A DNA stretch of 7,083 nt, from positions 1 through 7,083 of the forward strand of contig CAKSVD010000045.1 in assembly GCA_934503275.1 (NCBI GenBank). The letters are read 5' to 3'. Each line of letters starts with the position of its first letter. The first letter of the stretch is position 1. Below are positions 1-5,180 of this stretch, in pieces. The position numbers were made by a program, and so were the translations under genes. Source of the stretch: an uncultured Faecalibacterium sp. (lineage in GTDB: Bacteria > Bacillota > Clostridia > Oscillospirales > Ruminococcaceae). The notes beneath the pieces are model-generated. The model did not search any database and was not told the DNA's origin. It was given only the letters and a program-made list of their open reading frames with translations.

Positions 1-228
1 TTTGATGCGGCGCAAGAAACCATCCATGGATGCTTTGGAAGATTCCACAACGTTCATGGGGGATTTATAGGCAGGTTGTCAAAATGCAGAAATACATTGA
101 TTGAACGGGAAAGCGCTTGAACGCCATGCTATAAGTCCTACTATCACTGCATTCCTGCAATAAAATTTGCAAAACCATCTTGACGCACCTTGTAAATCTT
201 GACACTCTCTGTCACAAATTCCACTGAG

Positions 229-252
229 CTTGTCTGGGCGAGGCCCGACAAG
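229..252. repeat. bulged inverted repeat (hairpin)
   Basis: CTTGTC-T-GGGC (229-239) pairs with GCCCGACAAG (243-252) around a GAG loop, giving 10 base pairs with one bulged T. No run of T follows on either strand, so it does not look like a terminator. Its role is unknown. Confidence 0.5.
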
Positions 253-309
253 TTCCGCCACGATGCACAGAATGCAGACAATGCAAGGAAAAACACGGCT
301 TTCCCGCCG

Positions 310-339
310 GTGTGCAAAAAGTGTGCAAAGGTGTGCAAA
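310..339. repeat. three tandem GTGTGCAAA repeats
   Basis: GTGTGCAAA occurs at 310-318, 321-329 and 331-339, with unit starts 11 and 10 bases apart, about one helical turn. The middle of the array (GTGCAAAAAGTG, 312-323) recurs as its reverse complement at 2178-2189 in the region upstream of pstS. Such spacing can be a protein-binding array, but it may also be part of a diverged dispersed repeat. Confidence 0.55.
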
Positions 340-352
340 CATCCAGAAAAAG

Positions 353-392
353 AAAATCCCACGAGGAATCTTACGATTCTTCGTGGGATTTT
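353..392 (-). terminator. intrinsic terminator of the tRNA-Lys gene
   Basis: An 18-bp stem (353-370 with 375-392) has a single G-T wobble and a TTAC loop on the + strand (GTAA on the - strand). Read on the - strand the stem begins immediately after the tRNA CCA and its 3' arm ends in TTTT, followed by CTTTTTC. Stem, loop and T-run together form a strong rho-independent terminator. The symmetric AAAA/TTTT ends could allow some termination from the + side too. Confidence 0.85.
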
Positions 393-467
393 GGTGCGCT
401 CGAGGGAACTCGAATCCCTGGCCCTCTGATTAAAAGTCAGATGCTCTACCGGCTGAGCTACGAGCGC
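392..467 (-). tRNA. tRNA-Lys, anticodon UUU
   Basis: The - strand folds as a standard 76-base tRNA including an encoded CCA (392-394 on the + strand). The acceptor stem GCGCTCG pairs with CGAGCGC, followed by the discriminator A. It has T8-A9, a D-arm GCTC/GAGC with an AGCCGGTA loop, and an anticodon arm TCTGA-CTTTTAA-TCAGA whose central TTT reads lysine AAA/AAG codons. A five-base variable loop and the T-arm AGGGA-TTCGAGT-TCCCT complete the cloverleaf. All stems pair perfectly. It is a lone tRNA gene with its own promoter upstream (500-528) and an intrinsic terminator directly behind it. Confidence 0.97.
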
Positions 468-499
468 ATATTCCGCAGCAAAACAATACTGCCGAATAA

Positions 500-528
500 T
501 ATTACCACAATCGGCCGCAAAAAGCAAG
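500..528 (-). promoter_or_regulatory. promoter for tRNA-Lys
   Basis: On the - strand there is an extended -10 element, TGG-TAATAT (508-500), preceded 17 bases upstream by a weak -35, TTGCTT (528-523). The predicted start is about 30 bases before the mature tRNA 5' end, a normal leader length. The -10 is four of six to consensus and the TGn extension supports it. It lies just after the terminator at 540-579, so the tRNA appears to be its own transcription unit. Confidence 0.55.
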
Positions 529-539
529 AGTGACACTGA

Positions 540-579
540 AAAAAGCCGCAATTCCCGCGCAAACGCCCGGAATTGCGGC
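540..579 (-). terminator. intrinsic terminator, - strand, upstream of tRNA-Lys
   Basis: A perfect 11-bp stem, GCCGCAATTCC (545-555) with GGAATTGCGGC (569-579), is followed on the - strand by five T residues (544-540). This is the expected shape of a rho-independent terminator for a transcript running on the - strand from the right. No protein gene on the - strand precedes it in the window, which is why a small RNA is proposed at 540-742. Confidence 0.7.
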
Positions 580-742
580 GGGAGACCCTTACCGGCGCAC
601 AGCGCCCGGCGGCAGCCGGTGTGCGCGGCCGGTGGCCGGGTGCGCCTGCGTGGCGCTTGCCGCTGGCGGAGTTTTGCCCCCCAAAACGGTGTGTGCCCGG
701 CGGGCAAAAAAGCAGCGCAGAGCGGTAGAGTCCTGCGGCGGT
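540..742 (-). ncRNA. candidate small RNA, unassigned
   Basis: A - strand TATAAT (754-749, perfect match) would start a transcript near 742, and the intrinsic terminator at 540-579 would end it, giving an RNA of about 200 bases. The body is very GC-rich and full of inverted repeats. Examples are ACCGG-CGCACA (591-601) pairing with TGTGCG-CGG-CCGGT (620-633), an inner CCGGC/GCCGG stem (606-619), and a GTTTTG/CAAAAC stem near 671-687. No convincing -35 is seen. I looked for landmarks of RNase P RNA, tmRNA and SRP RNA and recognised none. 6S RNA is possible by size only. The reading is speculative. Confidence 0.22.
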
Positions 743-790
743 ACTATTATTATAAGGAGCGATAAAATGGTGAAACCTAAGTTTCGATAG

Positions 791-818
791 TTGACAATGT
801 GGTAAAATGTGGTACTCT
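791..818 (+). promoter_or_regulatory. promoter of the lipoprotein pair
   Basis: A consensus -35 TTGACA (791-796) is followed after 16 bases by an extended -10, TGG-TACTCT (810-818). The start would fall near 825, about 30 bases before the ATG at 855. A second TGG-TAAAAT (800-808) sits inside the spacer and is a better -10 hexamer but has no -35. The two form a 9-base direct repeat AATGTGGTA (796-804 and 806-814) ten bases apart. This could be an operator as well as promoter sequence. Confidence 0.6.
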
Positions 819-854
819 TAGGGTGTAAAATGGCTTTTGAGGAGGGCTTATAGT

Positions 855-1394
855 ATGGCTATGAAAATGGATCGTCGTGCATTTTTAAAGACTTCTGCTG
901 CGGTGGCAGTGGCAGTATCTATGACCGGACTGCTGGGCGGCTGCAGTGGCGGTGCTATTGGCACGGATTTTGGCCCGTTCCAAGCAACCGCAGGCTCAGC
1001 TACATGTGGGACTAACGCCGACGGCTGGGGTAGCTCCCCGGAAAGCGGATGGGAGGGCTATATCAAGGTCAAGGTGCGTATCAAGGATACCTCCGGCATG
1101 AAAAAGCCTGATCCGCTGCGCGCAAGGACCTTTTTCTTCCTGAAGATCAATGGACAGTTGGTTGAGAGTTATACCGATGGCGGTCTGCTGTCAAACGGCG
1201 GCTATATCAAGCTGGAGAAGGATCAGTTCAAAGAGGACTGGATGTGCGTTACGCTGAAGGAAGACCAGAAAGCACTGTACGAGGCTGTTGCAGCCAAGAG
1301 AGCCGAGGTTACTTTTGCGATTTCGAGCGCGCGCACAACGGAAAACTATAAGCTGGATTATGCGACCGAAACCTTTGTAAAGCAGACCGTCTGA
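855..1394 (+). CDS. Tat-type lipoprotein of unknown function (first of pair)
   Basis: This encodes a 179-residue predicted lipoprotein anchored to the outer face of the membrane. The N terminus has a twin-arginine motif DRRAFLK (residues 6-12), an alanine/valine-rich hydrophobic stretch (15-27) and a lipobox LGGC with the lipid-accepting Cys at 30. The mature part is about 150 residues, hydrophilic, with two further cysteines (51 and 131) and alternating beta-type segments (69-76, 92-98, 151-157). No catalytic motif or family is recognised. The ATG at 855 was chosen because AGGAGG (840-845) sits nine bases upstream; the in-frame TTG at 837 overlaps that site. Its base composition looks more AT-rich and its codons more A/T-ending than those of the pst genes. 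It is followed 52 bases later by a second gene of the same design, with no terminator seen between them. Confidence 0.85.
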   Translation: MAMKMDRRAFLKTSAAVAVAVSMTGLLGGCSGGAIGTDFGPFQATAGSATCGTNADGWGSSPESGWEGYIKVKVRIKDTSGMKKPDPLRARTFFFLKINGQLVESYTDGGLLSNGGYIKLEKDQFKEDWMCVTLKEDQKALYEAVAAKRAEVTFAISSARTTENYKLDYATETFVKQTV

Positions 1395-1446
1395 TACCGT
1401 AGAACAAAGTTTTCTGAGTGATACCCGATACAGGAGGTGCATTGCT

Positions 1447-1956
1447 ATGATCGACCGCAGAACATTTCTCAAACTCAGCGCCGGGGCACTGGTGCTGACC
1501 GCCGCAGGGGCTTTGACCGGCTGCGGGGATACCGTGATCGACAAGACCAGCGGCGTAGCGAAGATCGGTGATGTCACCTTTATCTGTGAAACGCCGTTTC
1601 CGGGCGGCGGCGCAAACAGCCAGTTGACCTACTGGACACAGTTGACCTATCAGACACGGTTCACCATCCAGAACAACAGCGCCAAAAAGGTGGTCATCAA
1701 GCCGGAGGACATCACCTGCATCTTCCGCGAGGCAGATGCAAAGGAAACGCTGTATTTCAAGCGGGAGGAACTGGTTGCAGAGCCGGGGCGGACGGCTGTC
1801 TACAACGGCGCGACAGGGTTCTATCTGGAAACCAAGGAGCGTGTGCAGGAAAAAAATAGTCCCGGCACCTACGAACTGCGTGTGCGCTACAATGGCAGGA
1901 CCGCTGTGTTCCTCTACGGGAACAACGGCAAAAACGTAACGGGCCACGTAGAGTAA
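1447..1956 (+). CDS. Tat-type lipoprotein of unknown function (second of pair)
   Basis: This encodes a 169-residue predicted surface lipoprotein. It begins with the twin-arginine motif DRRTFLK (residues 3-9), a hydrophobic core (12-23) and a lipobox LTGC with Cys at 26. The mature domain of about 143 residues has short beta-type strands, the sequence FTIQNNSAKKVVI and a closing YELRVRYNG...AVFLYG, which resemble the immunoglobulin-like folds common in small Firmicute lipoproteins; this is a structural impression, not a family match. A near-tandem QLTYWT-QLTYQT lies at residues 59-70. AGGAGG (1432-1437) is nine bases before the ATG. The gene shares the signal architecture of its upstream neighbour but little visible sequence in the mature part. 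A strong terminator follows, so the two form a bicistronic unit separate from pst. Confidence 0.85.
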   Translation: MIDRRTFLKLSAGALVLTAAGALTGCGDTVIDKTSGVAKIGDVTFICETPFPGGGANSQLTYWTQLTYQTRFTIQNNSAKKVVIKPEDITCIFREADAKETLYFKREELVAEPGRTAVYNGATGFYLETKERVQEKNSPGTYELRVRYNGRTAVFLYGNNGKNVTGHVE

Positions 1957-1971
1957 AACCGAATACATCCC

Positions 1972-2016
1972 GCCGCCGGGCACTTCTGGAAACAGGAGCG
2001 CCCGGCGGCTTTTTTT
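1972..2016 (+). terminator. intrinsic terminator after the lipoprotein pair
   Basis: GCCGCCGGGC (1972-1981) pairs perfectly with GCCCGGCGGC (2000-2009), followed by seven T residues (2010-2016). Inside, CTTCTG and CAGGAG pair around a GAAA tetraloop, so nearly the whole sequence is one hairpin with a single A/C mismatch. This is one of the strongest terminators in the window. It separates the lipoprotein unit from pst. Confidence 0.92.
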
Positions 2017-2060
2017 ATGCAGCCCGTTCCTCCTCTTTTATGTTTCCGTTGGGTTGCAGC

Positions 2061-2118
2061 AATGAAGCTCCCCCTTCGGGGGAGCTGGCAAAGCCGAAAG
2101 GCTTTGACTGAGAGGGTT
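2061..2118. repeat. palindromic intergenic repeat, copy 1
   Basis: AGCTCCCCC-TTC-GGGGGAGCT (2066-2086) is followed by a second hairpin, CAAAGCC-GAAA-GGCTTTG, and then TGACTGAGAGGGTT (2105-2118). The same order (C-rich hairpin, TGGC, variable hairpin, TGAGAGGGTT) recurs at 5309-5352 between pstA and pstB. The middle hairpin differs in sequence but is kept as a hairpin, so the element looks like a dispersed structured repeat rather than a chance match. It lies between the lipoprotein terminator and the pst control region. Confidence 0.8.
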
Positions 2119-2260
2119 ATTTGTGCCGCGTTACCTGTTCTTTACATTGGGGCTGGCAGTATGCACAAAGTTTTACGCACTTTTTGCACGCCCATGGTCG
2201 CAGCAAGGGCGGCAAAGCGGTAGAATAAGGGCGTTCCCAAGGAAAACACAAAAAGACAGT
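2119..2260 (+). promoter_or_regulatory. presumed pst operon control region
   Basis: The operon needs a promoter between the terminator ending at 2016 and pstS at 2302, and this stretch is the likeliest place. A -10-like TAGAAT (2221-2226) has no good -35. Two pairs of TT-A/G-C-type hexamers spaced 11 bases start to start, TTACCT/TTACAT (2131, 2142) and TTTACG/TTTGCA (2172, 2183), are weakly reminiscent of PhoP-type repeats of the Bacillus kind. The match is too loose to claim a Pho box. No alternative gene is visible. Confidence 0.3.
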
Positions 2261-2283
2261 GCCGGGCGGGCGCCCGGGCTTTT
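2261..2283 (+). terminator. GC-rich leader hairpin before pstS (possible attenuator)
   Basis: GCCGGGC (2261-2267) pairs with GCCCGGGC (2272-2279) with one bulged G and a GGGC loop, followed by TTTT (2280-2283). It ends four bases before the pstS Shine-Dalgarno. Any promoter for pstS must lie upstream, so the transcript would pass through it. It could attenuate transcription, protect the mRNA 5' region or act on translation. The T-run is short, so termination would be partial. Confidence 0.4.
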
Positions 2284-2301
2284 AATGGAGGAAATTCTAT
2301 C

Positions 2302-3195
2302 ATGAAAAAGATCTCTCGTCGTTCGTTTCTGACCGTTTGCGGTGCAGCTGCTGCGGCTGCTGCCCTGACCGCCTGCGGCGGCTCTGCTTCTTCCGCATCC
2401 GGCACCGCTGCTTCTACTTCCGCCACCGCTTCTTCCGCTGCCGGGCAGGCAGCCGGCACCCTGAGCGGCAACGTTGCTACCGGCGGTTCCACTTCCATGA
2501 AGAACGTCATCGCTGCCCTGACCGAAGGCTTTGCCGAGGTCGAGCCGGGCGTCACCGTCAGCTACGACCCCACCGGCTCCGGCGCTGGCATCACTGGCGC
2601 TACCGACAAGACGCTGGACATCGGCCTGTCCTCCCGCGCCCTGAAGGACGATGAGAAGTCCGCTGTGGACGGCACCATCGTGGCGCTGGACGGCATCGCC
2701 ATCGTTGTGAACAAGGACAGCAAGGTTGCTGACCTGACTGTGGAGCAGCTTAAGAAGATGTTCACCGGCGAGATCACCAACTGGAAGGAGGTCGGCGGCG
2801 ACGACGGCGAGATCGTTCTGGTGGGCCGTGAGGCCGGTTCCGGCACCCGCGATGGCTTTGAGAGCATCGTGGACGTGAAGGACAGCTGCAAGTACGCACA
2901 GGAACTGACCGCTACCGGCGCTGTCATCAGCGCTGTGGAGGCAAACCCGCTGGCCATCGGTTACGCTTCCCTGTCTGCTGTGAGCGACACCGTTGCCATG
3001 GTCACCGTGGAGGGTGTGGAGTGCAGCGAGGACACCGTCAAGGACGGCAGCTACAAGATCCAGCGCCCCTTCGTGTTCGTTACCAACAAGAGCGTTGCCC
3101 TGTCTGAGCAGGCACAGGCCTTTGTGGATTTTGCCACCAGCAAGGACGCTGCCGACCTCATCCGCACCGCAGGCGCTGTGCCCGTAAACGAGTAA
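2302..3195 (+). CDS. pstS: phosphate ABC transporter, phosphate-binding lipoprotein PstS
   Basis: This is the extracytoplasmic receptor that binds inorganic phosphate and delivers it to PstCA. The 297-residue product starts with a twin-arginine motif SRRSFL (residues 5-10), an alanine-rich core (14-21) and lipobox LTAC with Cys at 25, so it should be a membrane-anchored lipoprotein. A Ser/Ala/Thr-rich linker (26-52) follows. The binding-protein fold carries the expected phosphate loops: GSTSMKN (62-68), TGSGAGI (91-97), DIGLSSR (106-112) and GREAGSGTRDGFE (175-187). GGAGGA (2287-2292) is nine bases before the ATG. It is the first gene of the operon and is separated from pstC by a 208-base structured gap. 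Most PstS proteins are thought to use Sec signals; the twin-arginine form here is notable. The family assignment is firm. Confidence 0.97.
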   Translation: MKKISRRSFLTVCGAAAAAAALTACGGSASSASGTAASTSATASSAAGQAAGTLSGNVATGGSTSMKNVIAALTEGFAEVEPGVTVSYDPTGSGAGITGATDKTLDIGLSSRALKDDEKSAVDGTIVALDGIAIVVNKDSKVADLTVEQLKKMFTGEITNWKEVGGDDGEIVLVGREAGSGTRDGFESIVDVKDSCKYAQELTATGAVISAVEANPLAIGYASLSAVSDTVAMVTVEGVECSEDTVKDGSYKIQRPFVFVTNKSVALSEQAQAFVDFATSKDAADLIRTAGAVPVNE

Positions 3196-3201
3196 TTACC
3201 G

Positions 3202-3321
3202 GGTGGTTTGCCGGGGAGTTTCCCCTGCGAATGATCCGAGGGTGGGACCCTGTTGCCGCAGGCAATAGGGCGGGAGCTGGAAGCCCCGAATTTCGCGGGG
3301 AAAGCTCCCCGGTGAACCGCC
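3202..3321. repeat. long inverted-repeat element between pstS and pstC
   Basis: The outer arms, 3202-3225 and 3297-3321, are imperfect inverted repeats sharing CCGGGGAG and TTTCCCC blocks. Between them is a compact hairpin, CCCTGTTGCC-GCA-GGCAATAGGG (3248-3270), with 9 Watson-Crick pairs and one wobble, plus a smaller AGGGT/ACCCT stem overlapping it. The whole 120 bases can fold as a branched structure. It contains no reading frame of note. It may be a non-autonomous palindromic element or a processing/stability structure in the pst mRNA. Confidence 0.6.
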
Positions 3322-3346
3322 TGCCCTGCATCTGAACAAGAGAACT

Positions 3347-3390
3347 GCCGCGTCGGCCTGCCCTAAAAGGCTGGGCTGGTGCGGCTTTTT
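3347..3390 (+). terminator. terminator-like hairpin between pstS and pstC
   Basis: GCCGC-GTCGGCC (3347-3358) pairs with GGCTGGT-GCGGC (3374-3385), with three G-T wobbles, and is followed at once by TTTTT (3386-3390). The pstC start is 13 bases further on. Placed inside the operon it would act as a partial terminator or as a 3' end that stabilises a pstS-only message, giving more PstS than channel proteins. That outcome is inferred from position and known pst operon behaviour elsewhere. Confidence 0.6.
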
Positions 3391-3403
3391 ATAGGATCGC
3401 GTT

Positions 3404-4318
3404 ATGAAAAATACAACCTCTTCTCTGCGCCGGGTACGGCTGCCCCGCACCCCCGCCGACTGGCTGGAAGCGGTGATGAATTTCATCTTCTTCCTGTGCG
3501 GAATGCTGGCGGTGTGCTGTGTGGTGCTCATCTCGGTGTACATGGTGGTCTCCGGCGTGCCGGCTATCCATAAAATTGGTCTGTTCAAGTTCCTGTTCGG
3601 CACCAAATGGGCGTCCACCGCGGCAGAGCCGCTGTTCGGCATCCTGCCCTTCATCCTGTCCAGCGTCTACGGCACGCTGGGCGCTACCATCCTCGGTGTG
3701 CCCATTGGCCTGCTGACGGCAGTGTTCCTCTCCAAGGCCGCAGACCCCAAGCTGCGCACCGTGGTGGTCACCGCCATCGAGCTGCTGTCCGGCATCCCCA
3801 GCGTGGTGTTCGGCCTTTTGGGGATGCAGGTGCTGGTGCCCGCCGTGGCCAAGACCTTCGGCAAGGCCTCCGGCGCCTGTCTGCTCAGCGCCATTGTGGT
3901 GCTTTCCATCATGATCCTGCCCAGCATCGTGTCCGTGTCGGTGACGGCGCTCAACGCCGTGCCGCCGGAGTATGAGCAGGGCAGTCTGGCGCTGGGCGCT
4001 ACCGACACCGAAACATGGTTCAAGATCAGCATTCCGGCGGCCAAAAGCGGCATTGCCGCAGGCGTTGTGCTGGGCATCGGCCGCGCCATCGGCGAGGCCA
4101 TGGCTGTGATGATGGTGGCGGGCAACAGCCCCAATATGCCGGACAGTCTGTTCCGCAGTGTCACTTTGCTGACCACCGCCATCGCCAAGGAAATGAGCTA
4201 CGCCGGCGGCCTGCAGCGGCAGGCGCTGTTCAGCATCGCGCTGGTGCTGTTCGGGTTCATCATGCTCATTAACGTTGTGCTGAACATGGTACTGAAGGGA
4301 GGAAACCGCGATGAATAA
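3404..4318 (+). CDS. pstC: phosphate ABC transporter, permease PstC
   Basis: This is one of the two integral membrane subunits that form the phosphate channel. The 304-residue protein has a short basic N-terminal tail, a first membrane segment at about 24-50 and several more hydrophobic segments through to residue 297. The EAA-type coupling loop that docks on the ATPase is seen at about 189-217 (EYEQGSLALGATDTETWF), followed by GIGRAIGEAMAV, typical of this family. AGGA (3393-3396) lies seven bases before the ATG, which is a modest site for this operon. The stop overlaps the pstA start by 8 bases, suggesting translational coupling. Length and motif order are normal for PstC. Confidence 0.96.
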   Translation: MKNTTSSLRRVRLPRTPADWLEAVMNFIFFLCGMLAVCCVVLISVYMVVSGVPAIHKIGLFKFLFGTKWASTAAEPLFGILPFILSSVYGTLGATILGVPIGLLTAVFLSKAADPKLRTVVVTAIELLSGIPSVVFGLLGMQVLVPAVAKTFGKASGACLLSAIVVLSIMILPSIVSVSVTALNAVPPEYEQGSLALGATDTETWFKISIPAAKSGIAAGVVLGIGRAIGEAMAVMMVAGNSPNMPDSLFRSVTLLTTAIAKEMSYAGGLQRQALFSIALVLFGFIMLINVVLNMVLKGGNRDE

Positions 4319-5168
4319 CGGCTTTTCGCCCTCCCGCCGGGCATGGAACCGGGTAATGACCGTGCTGGTCTGGGCCAGCGCCGTGCTGGTGATGGTGCTG
4401 GTTGCCGGGATCATTGGCATGGTGCTGGTGCGGGGCATCCCCCACATCAGCTGGAAGTTCCTTTCCACCACCGCCAGTGTGCTGAAAAAGACCGACGGCA
4501 TCCTGCCCGCAATCCTCAACACTCTGTATGTCATCCTACTGACATTACTCATTGTATTGCCGCTGGGCGTGGGTGCGGCGGTCTACCTGACCGAATACGC
4601 CTCTAACCGGCGGCTCATCGAGGTCATCGAGTTCACCAACGAAACGCTGGCCGGTATCCCCAGCATCATCTACGGCTTGGTGGGTATGCTGGTGTTCAGT
4701 CAGGCGCTGGGCTTCCAGACCTGTCTTTTGTCCGGCAGCCTGACGCTGGTAGTGATGAACCTGCCCACCATCATCCGCACCACGCAGGAATCCCTGAAAA
4801 CGGTGCCGCAGGGTTACCGTGAGGGTGCTATGGGTCTGGGTGCGGGCAAGTGGCACATCATCCGCACCATCGTGCTGCCCTGCAGCATCGACGGCATCGT
4901 CACCGGCTGCATTCTGGCGGTGGGACGCATCGTGGGCGAAAGCGCCGCCCTGCTGTTCACCGCCGGTGCAGCAGAGGTAATCGCCAAGAGCGTATTCAAG
5001 GCCTACACCTCTAACGGCGCTACCCTGTCGGTGCTGCTGTATCTGCGCGCTTTTGAGGACGGCGATTTTGCCTCCGCATGGGGCATCGGCGCAGTGCTGC
5101 TGGTGCTGGTGCTGCTGATCAATCTGGCAGCACGTCTGGCGAAAACGAAACTGAAACAGAAGCAGTAA
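4311..5168 (+). CDS. pstA: phosphate ABC transporter, permease PstA
   Basis: This is the second channel subunit, pairing with PstC. The 285-residue protein has a first membrane segment at about 17-40 and several further hydrophobic segments. The ATPase-coupling loop lies at about 169-192 (YREGAMGLGAGKWHIIRTI) and is followed by AVGRIVGESAAL, the PstA counterpart of the PstC motif. The ATG lies inside the last codons of pstC, and AAGGGAGGA (4295-4303) provides a strong ribosome binding site within pstC. The C terminus is basic (KTKLKQKQ). It is followed by a 210-base gap filled with palindromic repeats before pstB, which is unusual because pstA and pstB are generally close. Confidence 0.96.
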   Translation: MNNGFSPSRRAWNRVMTVLVWASAVLVMVLVAGIIGMVLVRGIPHISWKFLSTTASVLKKTDGILPAILNTLYVILLTLLIVLPLGVGAAVYLTEYASNRRLIEVIEFTNETLAGIPSIIYGLVGMLVFSQALGFQTCLLSGSLTLVVMNLPTIIRTTQESLKTVPQGYREGAMGLGAGKWHIIRTIVLPCSIDGIVTGCILAVGRIVGESAALLFTAGAAEVIAKSVFKAYTSNGATLSVLLYLRAFEDGDFASAWGIGAVLLVLVLLINLAARLAKTKLKQKQ

Positions 5169-5180
5169 AAAGAGAAGGTG

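Larger units (their letters stand above)
1..351. other. left-edge region with no supportable gene
   Basis: No reading frame here has both a ribosome binding site and recognisable protein content. On the + strand, frame 2 is open from the edge to a TAG at 68-70 and could be the last 22 codons of a gene (reads LMRRKKPSMDALEDSTTFMGDL with the stop, no known motif). On the - strand an ATG at 58-56 reads MNVVESSKASMDGFLRRIK off the edge, but no Shine-Dalgarno precedes it. The two cannot both be right and neither is secure. The stretch also holds a 12-base palindrome (21-32), a bulged hairpin (229-252) and three GTGTGCAAA repeats (310-339). It lies downstream of the - strand tRNA terminator. Confidence 0.5.

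Noticed and set aside
21..32. 12-base perfect palindrome CATCCATGGATG
   Set aside because: Short, isolated and within a possible coding edge; there is nothing to separate it from chance.
177..203. Two ATCTTGAC repeats 19 bases apart, TTGACA-like
   Set aside because: No -10 element at a suitable distance on the + strand and no gene downstream; probably chance.
310..339. CRISPR-like array
   Set aside because: Units are 9 bases with 1-2 base gaps, far too short for repeats and spacers, and no cas genes are present.
353..467. tRNA-Lys as an integration site for a mobile element
   Set aside because: No integrase gene and no direct repeat of the tRNA 3' end were found in the window.
199..533. 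Several + strand frames across the tRNA region
   Set aside because: They cross the tRNA gene antisense and its terminator, lack ribosome binding sites and show no protein features.
144..707. Long - strand reading frame of 187 codons covering the tRNA-Lys
   Set aside because: It reads straight through the tRNA and two terminators; its middle part is simply the translated tRNA sequence. Not a gene.
767..790. Mini reading frame MVKPKFR with AAGGAG upstream (754-759)
   Set aside because: The ribosome binding site looks good, but it ends just before the -35 of the lipoprotein promoter, no promoter upstream is clear and seven codons carry no evidence. It could be a leader peptide, but I cannot support it.
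3389..4552. 387-codon - strand frame opposite pstC/pstA
   Set aside because: It is His/Gln/Gly-rich in the way typical of antisense frames of GC-rich genes, and pstC and pstA on the + strand are certain.
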